Shown piece by piece: positions 9,676-18,406 of a DNA stretch of 64,000 bases; within the stretch, counting starts at the first letter, position 1; the number at the start of each line of letters is the position of its first letter. Both the position numbers and the translations under genes were made by a program. The stretch is from contig NZ_JBFAHM010000005.1 in NCBI RefSeq assembly GCF_040654195.1, positions 310,001 to 374,000 of the forward strand, in the 5' to 3' direction. The DNA comes from Hamadaea sp013361475. GTDB lineage: Bacteria; Actinomycetota; Actinomycetes; Mycobacteriales; Micromonosporaceae. The notes beneath the pieces are model-generated. The model was not told where the DNA came from. It did not search any database and was given only the letters and a program-made list of their open reading frames with translations.

Positions 9676-10491
9676 ATGCCCTCCGCACCCGTACGTGACC
9701 TTCTCAGCGTCATCCACCGGCTCACACCCCGCGACGAGCAGCTGCTGATGTGGCTGCACCATCACCAGCTGCTGACCGGCAACCAGATCCTGCGGGCGCT
9801 GTTCGGGTCCCAGCGAGCCGCGCAGCTGCGCCTGGCGACCCTGCGGAATCTGGGGTTCGTGACCAGGGTCGCCCGCTACCTCGGCGGCCCGGCCGCCCGG
9901 GTCGGCTGGACCCTGGGACTCAATGGCGCCCGCTACACCCACGCGGTGCTCGGGCTCGCACCACCGCGACCGGCCGTGCTGGCGCACCGCAACGCCGCCA
10001 TCGCCGCCAGCCCCCGCCTTTCCCACCAGATCGGGGTCAACGAGTTCTTCATCCGCCTGCACACCTACGCCCGCCACCACGCCGGGCACGAGCTGAACCA
10101 GTGGTGGTCGGAGCAGCAGGCCGCCGCCGGGTTTCCCGACGTGCATCCCGACGCCTACGGCCAATGGACCGCAGACGAGCACAGGGTCGGGTTCTTCCTC
10201 GAGTTCGAGACCGGCAGCCAGCATCCGCCGGCGCTGATCGCCCGCCTCGACGACTACCGCTCGGCCGCCGAGGCCGGCACCCGCCGGCCGATCCTGATCT
10301 GGGTGCCCACCGCCGGCCACGAACAGGCGGTGCACCAGACCCTGGCGCCGCACGTCGGTGACCTGCTCGTGGCGACCGGACTGCACACCGACGAACCCGC
10401 CGAAGCCCGGCTGCTGCCGATCGGATCACCACCGGGCCGGCGGCTGCGGCTGGCCGATCTGCCGCCGCTGTCAGCGGCCGAGCCCCACTGA
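9676..10491 (+). CDS. Replication-relaxation family protein
   Basis: This 271-residue protein matches the replication-relaxation (PF13814-type) family. The N-terminal winged-helix region reads LTPRDEQLLMWLHHHQLLTGNQI, with RAAQLRLATLRNLGFV. The second half contains the conserved NEFFIRLHTYAR region and an acidic core (VGFFLEFETGSQ) resembling a nuclease-like fold. These proteins accompany plasmid and ICE transfer genes in actinobacteria and are thought to act in element replication or DNA nicking; their biochemistry is poorly known. ATG 9676 follows caggag closely. No classical relaxase is seen in the window, so this is the best candidate for DNA processing. Confidence 0.8.
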   Translation: MPSAPVRDLLSVIHRLTPRDEQLLMWLHHHQLLTGNQILRALFGSQRAAQLRLATLRNLGFVTRVARYLGGPAARVGWTLGLNGARYTHAVLGLAPPRPAVLAHRNAAIAASPRLSHQIGVNEFFIRLHTYARHHAGHELNQWWSEQQAAAGFPDVHPDAYGQWTADEHRVGFFLEFETGSQHPPALIARLDDYRSAAEAGTRRPILIWVPTAGHEQAVHQTLAPHVGDLLVATGLHTDEPAEARLLPIGSPPGRRLRLADLPPLSAAEPH

Positions 10492-10573
10492 CACGCTGAC
10501 AGCCGCCATACCGGGAGCGTCGTGTCGCTGACAGTGCAGGTCAGGGCATGTCTCACCGGTCGGGGTCTGTCAG
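10468..10573. promoter_or_regulatory. Cluster of four CTGTCAG/CTGACAG sites
   Basis: The sites are ctgtcag at 10468-10474 (inside the end of the preceding gene), ctgacag at 10496-10502, ctgacagtgca at 10528-10538 and ctgtcag at 10567-10573. The same heptamers occur at 2393-2433. They lie upstream of the gene starting at 10786. The rest of the 294-base gap 10492-10785 shows no convincing gene, although the frame of the next gene is open through it. Confidence 0.4.
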
Positions 10574-10785
10574 CGGCGCTGGCTACGGTCCACCACGTTC
10601 GTATCGGCGAACGTCATGGCACCACCCCGTCCCCGGATGTTCGGAGACACGCGGCGCCCACCGGCCCACCCGCCCCACAAGGGGCCGGTCGACCGGCGAC
10701 CAGCGCCCGTGACAACTCCATTCATCCCCGCGGCCGGGAACCCACCCCGACACCACGCCCACAGAGGCGAGACAGGAGCAGCGCT

Positions 10786-11499
10786 ATGTTCCAGGAGACG
10801 ACCCCCGACGGGTCCACCATCACCCGCACGCTGGTCGTGTGCCTTCCCGCAGACAGCGACAGCTGGCTGCCGGCCGCCGTCGAAGGCCTGATCGGGCACA
10901 CGACGCCGACACCGGTGACCCGGTTCGCCGTCACCCGCAAAGGCATGCTCGGCTGGATCCGCAGCTGGTCTGACCGGGGGCTGACCGGCGTACGCAAGCA
11001 GCACGGCCGCATCGCGGCCGCCGCCGGTGGCAGTCTGGGGCGTCTCGACCTGACGCTGACCAAGCACCACGCCTGGTATGACGCGATGCTGCGCCATCAG
11101 ACATGGCAAGAAGCGGTCGAAGGCACCGGGCCAGCCCGGGAGTGGACCACCTATCTGGCGCGGCATCTGGCCAAGCCGGAGAAGTACAGCCGCAACCAGG
11201 CGTGGCTCGACTTCCGCAATCAGCCCCGCATCACGGCGATGCTCGTGCACAACGCGTGCGGTGGAAGCGTCGACCTCGACCCCATGGAAGTCGGCCTATT
11301 CCAAGCCGGAGCCGTGGCCTACGGCCGATTCTGCGCCATGCGTGAAGTATGCGGCGACGCCCTGGTTACCGAGTCCGGCAGCATTCTGCGTCCAGCCGAC
11401 ACCAGCACCGAAGCCCGCCTGCAGTATTTGAAGACGGCCTGGCAGACCCTGTCCACCCTGCCCACCCGGCAGCGGCTGGTCGCCCTGCGTCTTCCCTAA
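10786..11499 (+). CDS. Unknown element protein, paralogue family member A
   Basis: This 237-residue protein has no assigned family. The ATG at 10786 follows acaggagcag. The C-terminal half contains QAWLDFRNQPRITAML, then FQAGAVAYGRFCAM and CGDALVTESGSILRP. The same order of motifs (a WxxxxRQPRxxAML-like helix, a QAG-Y segment, then DAL[IV]T and a hydrophobic strand) appears in the proteins at 11739-12779 and 19796-20524. I infer three divergent paralogues. There are no membrane segments or known catalytic motifs. Function is unknown; its position suggests a role in element maintenance or transfer. Confidence 0.6.
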   Translation: MFQETTPDGSTITRTLVVCLPADSDSWLPAAVEGLIGHTTPTPVTRFAVTRKGMLGWIRSWSDRGLTGVRKQHGRIAAAAGGSLGRLDLTLTKHHAWYDAMLRHQTWQEAVEGTGPAREWTTYLARHLAKPEKYSRNQAWLDFRNQPRITAMLVHNACGGSVDLDPMEVGLFQAGAVAYGRFCAMREVCGDALVTESGSILRPADTSTEARLQYLKTAWQTLSTLPTRQRLVALRLP

Positions 11500-11527
11500 G
11501 ACCCCAACCCTCCTCCCGTTGGGGTGT

Positions 11528-11562
11528 GTGCGCCGCCGGGAGCATGGCGCCCGGCGGCGCAC
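11528..11562 (+). terminator. Perfect 13-bp GC hairpin
   Basis: The arms gtgcgccgccggg and cccggcggcgcac flank a 9-base loop, 28 bases after the stop of the preceding gene. A smaller ccccaac/gttgggg hairpin overlaps its 5' side at about 11504-11524. It is probably a terminator. Confidence 0.65.
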
Positions 11563-11738
11563 TACATCCTCCCCGACCCTGAGGCTCGGGGGCCTGGCCG
11601 GCGCACGGAGCGCCGGCGACCACCACGCTGCCGCGCAGAAAGCGCGGCCCTTTTCCTCTTCCCCTCGTATCGCATTGCGGCCGCACCGGACCTTGCCGGG
11701 CGGCCCTTTTCGCATGCCCACAATCCGGAAGGCCACCC

Positions 11739-12779
11739 ATGTTCTCGATCTTCAACCATGACGAGGTCCCGGCGAAGGTCCTCGTGTGCCTGCGCGGCGG
11801 GCACGAGTCCCGGCCGGAGCTGCGGCATCGCATCGCCGCAGCGCTGTCGCCCTACGCTGTCCGCGGCATCGTCGCCCACCAGCCGATGATCGCCCGCCCG
11901 GCCGCCGACTGCGACCCGTTCGCCACCACAGCCGACGCGCACGGCCCCCGCGGGCTACACGCCCGCACCACCGCCGGCGGTGCGGCCGCGGACCTGGCCA
12001 TCGCCCTGCACCACAACTGGATTCACGCCGTTTTGAACACCGGGATCGCCTCACCACTGCGGTCATATGTGGACGACGCCGCAGCAGGTGACACGCTGCG
12101 AGACCGGGTCGCCGCCTTCGAACGGCAACCCCGCGTCAAAGCCATGCTTCGCGCTGAACGGAACGGCACGCGATTCCCGCGCGCGGACTACGGGCCCGGC
12201 CTGTCGGCCCACCAAGCCGGCCTGAACCGCTACGTGCCGTACTTCTTCGACAGCGCCCTGTTCGGCGACGCGCTGATCACCGTCGACGGGGACCTGATCG
12301 CCCCCACCGGCGACGGCGGGCCCCACGACGTGCCGATCCTGCCCCGCTCCTGGCACACGTACCTCGAACGCATCCGCTACCACCAAGCCGCCCGCGAGAC
12401 GCTGTGCGAGTACGGCCACGACGCGGTGGTCGTCGCCGTCGACGTGACGCTGCGATCGCGGCCGGTGCGCCGCCAACGCGTGCAGATCGACCACCCGTTC
12501 CTCGGCACGGTCACCCTCACCACCGTCGACGTGCCAGAAGCCCACGATCCCACCGACCTGATCGTCTGCCCGCTGCTCACCGCGGGACTGCTCGGCCGGC
12601 CCGCCCTCGCCGGCACCATCCTCGGCCAGGTCCGCGTCCACGGCCCCCGCGCCGACGCGATCGCCCTGCGCGACCCCGCCGACCAGCGCCGCGGCCGGCG
12701 AACACACCTGGGCAACCACCGCAACCAAGGTCAGGCCGCCGCCGCACTGCTCGACCACTACCTGGACCAGCAACGATGA
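11739..12779 (+). CDS. Unknown element protein, paralogue family member B
   Basis: This 346-residue protein shares a motif order with the proteins at 10786 and 19796: RVAAFERQPRVKAMLRAE, then LSAHQAGLNRYVPYFFDSAL, then FGDALITVDGDLIAP. The extra C-terminal region of about 120 residues is not seen in the other two. It contains a beta-rich stretch (RVQIDHPFLGTVTLTTVDV) and an Arg-rich tail. I do not recognise a family. The stop overlaps the next start (ATGA at 12776-12779), so the two genes are translationally coupled. Confidence 0.6.
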   Translation: MFSIFNHDEVPAKVLVCLRGGHESRPELRHRIAAALSPYAVRGIVAHQPMIARPAADCDPFATTADAHGPRGLHARTTAGGAAADLAIALHHNWIHAVLNTGIASPLRSYVDDAAAGDTLRDRVAAFERQPRVKAMLRAERNGTRFPRADYGPGLSAHQAGLNRYVPYFFDSALFGDALITVDGDLIAPTGDGGPHDVPILPRSWHTYLERIRYHQAARETLCEYGHDAVVVAVDVTLRSRPVRRQRVQIDHPFLGTVTLTTVDVPEAHDPTDLIVCPLLTAGLLGRPALAGTILGQVRVHGPRADAIALRDPADQRRGRRTHLGNHRNQGQAAAALLDHYLDQQR

Positions 12780-13213
12780 CCACACCAGCCGCACTCCAAC
12801 CGAACCCACAGCCGCCGATCGGCGACGAGCAGCCACATCCGGCGCTGCTGCTGGTGGCCGGCCACGCCAGGTTGCTCGGCTACACCACCTATCCGGAACG
12901 ACTCGGGCATGCCATGACCACCGCACCCGCCGATGTCGCCGCCTGGATCACCGCCGGGCTACGCCACGCCACCGCCGCCGCTCTCATCGACCTCGGCAAC
13001 ACCTGCGCAGGCGCACCCGATCTGCTCTACACCGCTGGGCTCATCAGCATCCCGGGCGCAGCCGACCGCTACATCGCCGGCACCGCCGTCCGGTTCGCCA
13101 CCACCTGCGACACCCTCGCCTCCACGGGGCTCGTCCGCTACCAGCCCGCCACCGAACACCCTCACCTACCAGCGGCTGGCACCCGCCGCGCAACCCGTAG
13201 GAGACAACGATGA
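12776..13213 (+). CDS. Small helical protein of unknown function
   Basis: This 145-residue protein is coupled to the preceding gene by an ATGA overlap. The N-terminal 25 residues are Pro-rich. The rest is Ala-rich and predicted helical, including WITAGLRHATAAALIDLGNT and DRYIAGTAVRFATTCDTLA. The C terminus is basic (RRATRRRQR). No family is recognised and no membrane segment is clear. The following short reading frame starts at 13210, again overlapping. Confidence 0.5.
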   Translation: MTTPAALQPNPQPPIGDEQPHPALLLVAGHARLLGYTTYPERLGHAMTTAPADVAAWITAGLRHATAAALIDLGNTCAGAPDLLYTAGLISIPGAADRYIAGTAVRFATTCDTLASTGLVRYQPATEHPHLPAAGTRRATRRRQR

Positions 13214-13414
13214 GCAAAGCCAACCCCGTCCCCGAGCACCGGGGGCACGATTGCCTGCAGGCGGGCCAGCTGACCTGTCGCGGGTTCTACGGGGCGCCCG
13301 GCGTCGGTCAATCCTTCGGTGCGACCTCTGCGACCGCGGCTGGGCAAGGTCAACGGGACGTTCTATCCCGCCGAGTGGGGTGTGCACATCCTCAGCCCTG
13401 AAGAGTGCGTATAG
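13210..13414 (+). pseudogene. Frame-disrupted small zinc-ribbon-like protein
   Basis: Three successive frames give pieces of one plausible small protein. The first is MSKANPVPEHRGHDCLQAG with a Cys-containing segment to about 13315. The second frame reads RCDLCDRGW (a CxxC pair, about 13320-13350). The third reads GKVNGTFYPAEWGVHILSPE and stops at 13414. Each piece looks coding, but none continues in one frame. I infer two small indels in an originally single protein of about 65 residues. A sequencing error cannot be excluded. Confidence 0.4.
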
Positions 13415-13483
13415 CGGCTACCGCCGCGGATCGTAGAAACCGGTCCCGAGTTGGCGCTGTCGTGATACGGCACCAGGTCCAAA

Positions 13484-13517
13484 CGGCGGGCATCGGCGGC
13501 TGGACCGATGCCCGCCG
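13484..13517 (+). terminator. Perfect 13-bp hairpin
   Basis: The arms cggcgggcatcgg and ccgatgcccgccg flank an 8-base loop. It lies in the 383-base gap 13415-13797, which otherwise holds nothing I can support. It probably ends the preceding transcription unit. Confidence 0.6.
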
Positions 13518-13797
13518 ATCTGGGTGCTGAATGGGTGGCCCGGTTCGGCACCACGGGGAAATGTCGAGCCGGGCCGCTGCCCTCGAGCGTACGCCGCAGC
13601 GCCGTACTCAGGCCATAACCCCGACGCTTCATCGCGTCCACTCAAGACACACCGTAGGCCGGGAGCACCTAGTCCCCCATCGCGTCGCCGCCGCGTTACC
13701 CGGACGGGCACGACGCGGTCACGGGGCTACCGGCCCGCCTCGCGTATCGCCGAGCCGGAGACAACCGGCCGCCACATCCGCCTGGAGGTAAACAGTC

Positions 13798-14847
13798 ATG
13801 CTCGGAATCGGCAAGCTCCTCGCCAGCCTGCTGGCGGGTATCCTCACCCTCATCCTGCTTGGCGGCTTCGTCGTCACCGGCGGACTCGGCTCCGCCGCTG
13901 CCGGCTGCGCCCCGATCACCACCACCTCAAGCCCCAATCTGATCCCCGTACAGCAACAGCACGCGGCCGCGATCGTGACCGCCAGCCACGACAGCGGCGC
14001 CGGCTCGTACGGGGCGACGATCGCGATCGCCGTCGCGTTACAGGAATCAGGGATCCTCAACCTCGCCAACCCGGCGGTGCCCGCGTCACTGTCGATGCCC
14101 CACGACGGCGTCGGCACTGACCACGACAGCCTCGGACTGTTCCAGCAACGCCCGTCAACCGGCTGGGGAACCCCCGCCGAGCTGATGACGCCGGCGACCG
14201 CAGCCCAACGGTTCTACAGAAGCCTGCTCAAAGTCCCCGGGTGGCGCACCATGCCACTGACGCAGGCCGCCCAAGCAGTGCAACGCTCGGCTTACCCGGA
14301 CGCGTATGCCAAACACACTGCCGCGGCGCAGACGATCGTCGCAAACACCTCGCTGCGGCTCGGGATCATCGTCGACGTCTGCGACACCATGGCGGGCGAC
14401 GGCTGGACCGCTCCCGTGCACGCCCCGATCGTCTCCGGGTTCCGCACGCCCAGCCGACCGACTCACAATGGCGTCGACCTCGGCGCCGCCCGCAACACTC
14501 AGATCCACGCCGCCGCCGATGGCACCGTCATCGTCGCCAAGTGCGATGTCGGCGATTGCGACCACGACGGTTCACCCAGCACACCGGGCTGCGGCTGGTT
14601 CGTCGATATCCGGCACGAGGGGCAGATCATCACCAGGTATTGCCACATGGTCCAGCGGCCCTTCGTGGCGGTCGGCGACCACATACAAGCCGGGCAAGTG
14701 ATCGGCCTCGTGGGGACGTCCGGGCACTCGTCCGGACCGCACCTGCATTTCGAAACGCACCTCAACGGCGACCGGTCGTTCGCCGGAGGAGTGGACCCGG
14801 TCGCGTTCATGGCGAGCCACGGCGTGACGATCGGGCAATCCGGATAG
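13798..14847 (+). CDS. Conjugation wall hydrolase: transglycosylase-like plus M23 peptidase
   Basis: The 349-residue protein has one N-terminal membrane helix (about residues 7-29). A lytic-transglycosylase-like region follows (about 50-180), with IAIAVALQESGILNL giving the expected Glu near residue 83 and a later DSLGLFQQRPSTGWG. The C-terminal M23 metallopeptidase domain carries HNGVDLG (His about 223, Asp about 227) and the PHLHFE motif (His about 315 and 317). Dual-domain enzymes of this kind (VirB1/TcpG-like) open the peptidoglycan for conjugation machinery, which fits its place after the VirB4/VirD4 genes. The ATG at 13798 follows tggagg at about 13783. Confidence 0.8.
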   Translation: MLGIGKLLASLLAGILTLILLGGFVVTGGLGSAAAGCAPITTTSSPNLIPVQQQHAAAIVTASHDSGAGSYGATIAIAVALQESGILNLANPAVPASLSMPHDGVGTDHDSLGLFQQRPSTGWGTPAELMTPATAAQRFYRSLLKVPGWRTMPLTQAAQAVQRSAYPDAYAKHTAAAQTIVANTSLRLGIIVDVCDTMAGDGWTAPVHAPIVSGFRTPSRPTHNGVDLGAARNTQIHAAADGTVIVAKCDVGDCDHDGSPSTPGCGWFVDIRHEGQIITRYCHMVQRPFVAVGDHIQAGQVIGLVGTSGHSSGPHLHFETHLNGDRSFAGGVDPVAFMASHGVTIGQSG

Positions 14848-14939
14848 ACAACGCCGCTCGTTCGGCGTCGAACCCCGACGGCACGCCGCTCGACGCGGAC
14901 GCGTTCTGGCAGCCCGCACTGAACGTCCGCAACAGGTCG

Positions 14940-15551
14940 TCAGCCCGCTTCGTACCGGGTCTGCGCCTGGGCCTCGATTTGCTCGCGAGTCACGATGCTT
15001 TCGGCCAGCTGAAGCGGGACAAGTGTGCGGGAAGTCGGAACCATCCAGGTGTCACCGTTGTCCGCGGTGCAGTGGAGCCACAACCGGATCGGATAGGTGT
15101 ATCTCTGCCATTCCTCGTCGGACGCGGCCCTCATGTAGAGGGTTTGATCGCCACCGGCGTACAGCCGGAATGTCTCGGTGTCGATGGGGTCGCTGTAGTG
15201 CTCGCTGGTGTCATCCCAAATGAACGGCCCGAAGTCTTCCTCGGTATCGGTACGGCCAAAGACGCGCGGCCGGACTGACGCGACGACATCGACCCAGGGC
15301 AGCGATTTGGAGTCGGTCAGTGTGATGCTGCACGCGGCCAGCCGGTTGTCCATGACCAGGCCCTCGAACTCGAGCTGAAACTGCGGCCGGTTCTCGGCGT
15401 GCCACCGTGCTTTCTCGATCTCCGTCAGCACCGCGGTCGCGTTCGCGGCATGCTGCGAAGTCCGCCAAGAGTAGTAGGCCACGATTGCGGCGATGACGGC
15501 CACGGCGACGCTGGCTAGCGACCCAATAGCGCTGATGAGTTCGGCGTCCAC
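14940..15551 (-). CDS. Single-TM protein of unknown function
   Basis: This 203-residue protein starts at a GTG. It has one N-terminal membrane helix (about residues 8-28, IGSLASVAVAVIAAIVAYYS) and a helical charged stretch, then a soluble domain of about 150 residues rich in Trp and Tyr. The type of an N-terminal helix followed by a beta-rich domain is common for uncharacterised actinobacterial membrane proteins. I do not recognise it. It runs opposite to the conjugation genes and may belong to a separate cargo unit with the next leftward gene. Confidence 0.6.
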   Translation of the reverse strand: MDAELISAIGSLASVAVAVIAAIVAYYSWRTSQHAANATAVLTEIEKARWHAENRPQFQLEFEGLVMDNRLAACSITLTDSKSLPWVDVVASVRPRVFGRTDTEEDFGPFIWDDTSEHYSDPIDTETFRLYAGGDQTLYMRAASDEEWQRYTYPIRLWLHCTADNGDTWMVPTSRTLVPLQLAESIVTREQIEAQAQTRYEAG

Positions 15552-15600
15552 AAGCTACCCTAACCCTCACGTCACTGCGGCGTGACCAGGCCAGATGCGC

Positions 15601-15963
15601 TTATGGGGTGCCGGTTCGGTTCCAGAACCAGTCCGGCATGCCGGGCGCGTGAAGGCCCAGTTCGGCCAGCGCAGCCCACAGCACACTGTCCCAGTCGATA
15701 CGGTGATCGAACAGGCCGGGCCCGTAGTCATGGCCGCCGTCGACATCGTGGCGGTCACCGGCGTCGTACGTGACCTCCTCGGCGGAGTCCAGGATGAACA
15801 GCACGAACCGTGACGGGGCCGGCTCGTCGAGGGCATAGACCCCGGAGCTGGGCGGGAGGGACTGAGCAGGTGCCGGCGGTGCGCTGGCCTCACGGGTCCA
15901 GCCGGGCGGTGACAGTTCGACGGCCGTGTCCAGCACGAAAGGCAAGACGGCGTCCCGTCGCAT
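15601..15963 (-). CDS. Small acidic protein of unknown function
   Basis: The predicted product is 120 residues from the ATG at 15963; the frame remains open to 16101, so the start is uncertain. The sequence includes FVLDTAVELSPPGW, a FVLFILDSAEEVTYDAG segment, and a conserved-looking C-terminal half (WDSVLWAALAELGLHAPGMP). No family is recognised. The 323 bases from 15964 to 16286 contain only the alternative N-terminal extension of this frame and the ribosome site of the divergent gene at 16287. Confidence 0.45.
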   Translation of the reverse strand: MRRDAVLPFVLDTAVELSPPGWTREASAPPAPAQSLPPSSGVYALDEPAPSRFVLFILDSAEEVTYDAGDRHDVDGGHDYGPGLFDHRIDWDSVLWAALAELGLHAPGMPDWFWNRTGTP

Positions 15964-16286
15964 CCCCGGCGGCAGGCTGCCCGCGGTGCCGCAGATCTCG
16001 GCGCGACCCCAGCAGCGACAGCGCCGATCGGCCGACGCTACGGCTCGCCAGATCCACCGGCCCCGACCCGCGCATTTGCCTCGAGCGTCTGCCGACGCCA
16101 TCGCAGAACGCCGTCAGAGCGATGCGTTCATCGCACGCGCTGGTCGCGACACGCGCGGGTCGACCAGACGCGAAATGTCCACAGCCCGCGGGCCTCATCA
16201 TCCCCGCCGACCGGCGGAACGCACGCAGCCCTCCGCCGCGGGCGTCGCCCGAACCATGGAACCCAGCTAGGAGAGGATGTAGCGCG

Positions 16287-17027
16287 ATGCCCCCAGAACC
16301 CACGATCGATCTTGCCGTGATTCGGCCGCTGCTGGTCAGCCTCGGCCTTGCCGACCGCAGCCAGCCAACGCTGCTGTACGCGCGTGACCAGGCGACCAGC
16401 TGGCGAGTGTCGCCCGCCGACATGGACTGGGACCGAGGTGTTGCCGTCTGCCTCATGGTCCTGTCGTACCTGCGGACATGGCTGGACGACCTCACCGACG
16501 CGATCGGAATATGGCTCCCCGTCTACCGTGCGGTCATGCTGGTCGACACGGAGATGCGCTGTCACGTTCTTGGCCTGGACGGCATCACCCCGCACGTTCC
16601 GGCGACCCAGCGGGCTCTGATCGCCGGTGAACTGCGTGGGCTCATGGGAAACGCGTTGGGACGCCCCGGCCGAGGCAACCGGCTGAACCCGCCGATCCTG
16701 GTCACCTGCGACCTGGCAGGCGCCGAGGCGCTGATGCACCCTCATCTGGGCGGAGTGCGGCTCGGCATTGTGCCACCCGTGCAGGCGAAACCGTTGTGGG
16801 CCACGTCGGTGAAGGTCTTCGTCCACCACGATGCCCTGGACCAGGTGTGCGCGTTCGAAGCCGATCCGCGCGCCGACGTCACGATCCTCGCCGAAACGAT
16901 CACCCCGCAGGTGCGGGTGGCGGCCGGCCGGCTGCGCACTGACGCGATACTGCGCTGGCCGGCGGCCGCCGGCGAGCTCGCCGATATGCTGCGCCGCCAT
17001 CAGCAGATGCAGACGCTGACCTGGTAG
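16287..17027 (+). CDS. Unknown protein, possible nucleic-acid or element-associated factor
   Basis: This 246-residue protein starts at ATG 16287 behind aggagagg. It has an N-terminal DLAVIRPLLVSLGLADRSQP region and several helical stretches, with LRTWLDDLTDAIGIWLPVYR in the middle. A C-terminal segment reads DALDQVCAFEADPRADVTIL. There are no membrane segments or known catalytic motifs. I do not recognise the family. It ends 20 bases before a long inverted repeat. Confidence 0.5.
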   Translation: MPPEPTIDLAVIRPLLVSLGLADRSQPTLLYARDQATSWRVSPADMDWDRGVAVCLMVLSYLRTWLDDLTDAIGIWLPVYRAVMLVDTEMRCHVLGLDGITPHVPATQRALIAGELRGLMGNALGRPGRGNRLNPPILVTCDLAGAEALMHPHLGGVRLGIVPPVQAKPLWATSVKVFVHHDALDQVCAFEADPRADVTILAETITPQVRVAAGRLRTDAILRWPAAAGELADMLRRHQQMQTLTW

Positions 17028-17046
17028 CAGCCACACCGGGCCGTAG

Positions 17047-17159
17047 GCCGGGTGATGGACGCCGACCGGTGCTGGGGCACCGTTCCCGCGCAAGGGCTCG
17101 ACGGCGCCGGTGAGCGAAGTGAGGTGTCACCCAGCCGGGTTCGGCGTCCATCACCCGGC
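17047..17159. repeat. 19-bp perfect inverted repeat enclosing a structured 75-base loop
   Basis: The arm gccgggtgatggacgccga at 17047-17065 is exactly complementary to 17141-17159. Inside is a smaller cggtgc/gcaccg hairpin (about 17066-17081). The right arm ends two bases before the end of the IS110 transposase reading frame, and the left arm starts 20 bases after the stop of the rightward gene. It could be a bidirectional terminator for the convergent genes or a structured right end of the insertion sequence. Confidence 0.6.
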
Positions 17160-17161
17160 GG

Positions 17162-18406
17162 TCATGGCGGCGCGATTCCGCCGAACGCGGCCCGCTCGTC
17201 GTACAGCTCGCCGGTAGCCAGGCAGTGGTGCAGGCCGGCCAGCAGCCGCCCGGCGACGTGCCGCAGCGCGCCTGGGAAGGTGTCGCCGTGGGCGCGGCGG
17301 GTGTCGTAGACCGCTCGGCAGCCGGGGGAGCGGGTCAACGCGGAGAACGCCCACTGGTGGCAGGCGGTCTTGAGACGGCGGTTGCAGACCCGCCTATGCA
17401 AGATCACTTTGCTGGAGCCGCTGGCCCAGGTCACGGGTGACAACCCGGCGTAGCCGCGAAGTCCTTTCGCGGTGGCGAACCGGGTTGGGTCGTCGCCGAT
17501 TTCACCGAGCAGCCGTGCCGCGAGCAGTGTTCCGCAGCCGGGAAACGATAGGTAGATGGCCGCCTGCGGATGCAGGGCAAGCTGCGCGGCGATCTGCTGC
17601 CGTAGGTGCTGTTCGGTGTGGCATGCGGCGTCGAACAGGCCGAGAACGGCGCTGATCTGCGCGGCCATCGCCGTCTCCACCGCGGGGTCGAGGCGCAGGA
17701 CCGGCAGGGTGAACAGGTCTCGCAGCCGGTAGGCCTCTGCGTCCACCAGCCGTCTGCGGCCTGCCGCCGCGAGGATCTTCGTCAGCCGGTACTGGGTCAG
17801 CTTGGCCGCGGTGGCCGCGTTGGGTGCTGCGGCGAGTACCGCGCGGGCTTCGGGTCGGGCCAAGCCGTGATCGAGGTGGGTCCAGGCGGTCACCGCGTGC
17901 GGATGTCCTTGGCGCAGGAGCGACCGTAGCTGGGCTTGCAGCCGCAGCCGGGTCCGCTGGGTGCGGTCGTGCGCGGCGATCAGGACCCCGATCGCCGTGG
18001 CTTGCGGGCTGTCGACGGGTTGTGGGCGCAGCCGGCCCCAGCCGTCGCGCACGGCCAGGGCGATGATCTCGGCGTCGGTGCGGTCGGATTTGCGGGGTAC
18101 CGGCGACAGGCTTTTGCGCATCGCGGCGATCCGATGCGGCGGGATGTGGATCACCGGCTGGCGGCGGGCGCGCAGGGTGGCCGCCAGGAGACCGTCGGCG
18201 GTCTCGATGCCGATCGGCACGTGCCGGCGGCCGTGTGTGTGGGAGTTGCGTAAACCGTCCAGCAGCCGGAACAGGTCCGTGACGCCCTGCGGGGATTCCT
18301 CGATCCGGGCCCGGGTTACCACCGCACCGTCGCGGCTGATCACGGCGACGTCGTTGAGTCCTTCGGACCAGTCGATGCCGCAGATGAACGCGGGCAGTCG
18401 TGACAT
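17162..18406 (-). CDS. IS110-family transposase (DEDD recombinase)
   Basis: The 414-residue protein has the two-domain layout of IS110 transposases. The N-terminal RuvC-like DEDD domain starts with CGIDWSEGLNDVAVISRDG and continues with IGIETADGLLAATL and RKSDRTDAEIIA. The C-terminal Tnp20-type domain has SFPGCGTLLAARLLGEIGD and GLRGYAGLSPVTWASGSSK, the region that holds the catalytic serine in this family. The length is normal and no frameshift is visible, so it may be active. ATG 18406 follows gaggggg. Family members recombine DNA under guidance of an RNA encoded in the flanking non-coding region. Confidence 0.9.
   Translation of the reverse strand: MSRLPAFICGIDWSEGLNDVAVISRDGAVVTRARIEESPQGVTDLFRLLDGLRNSHTHGRRHVPIGIETADGLLAATLRARRQPVIHIPPHRIAAMRKSLSPVPRKSDRTDAEIIALAVRDGWGRLRPQPVDSPQATAIGVLIAAHDRTQRTRLRLQAQLRSLLRQGHPHAVTAWTHLDHGLARPEARAVLAAAPNAATAAKLTQYRLTKILAAAGRRRLVDAEAYRLRDLFTLPVLRLDPAVETAMAAQISAVLGLFDAACHTEQHLRQQIAAQLALHPQAAIYLSFPGCGTLLAARLLGEIGDDPTRFATAKGLRGYAGLSPVTWASGSSKVILHRRVCNRRLKTACHQWAFSALTRSPGCRAVYDTRRAHGDTFPGALRHVAGRLLAGLHHCLATGELYDERAAFGGIAPP

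Noticed and set aside
4391..9725. Long open frames antisense to the VirB4/VirD4 genes
   Set aside because: These are typical GC-rich shadow frames; the plus-strand proteins carry clear motifs across the same DNA.
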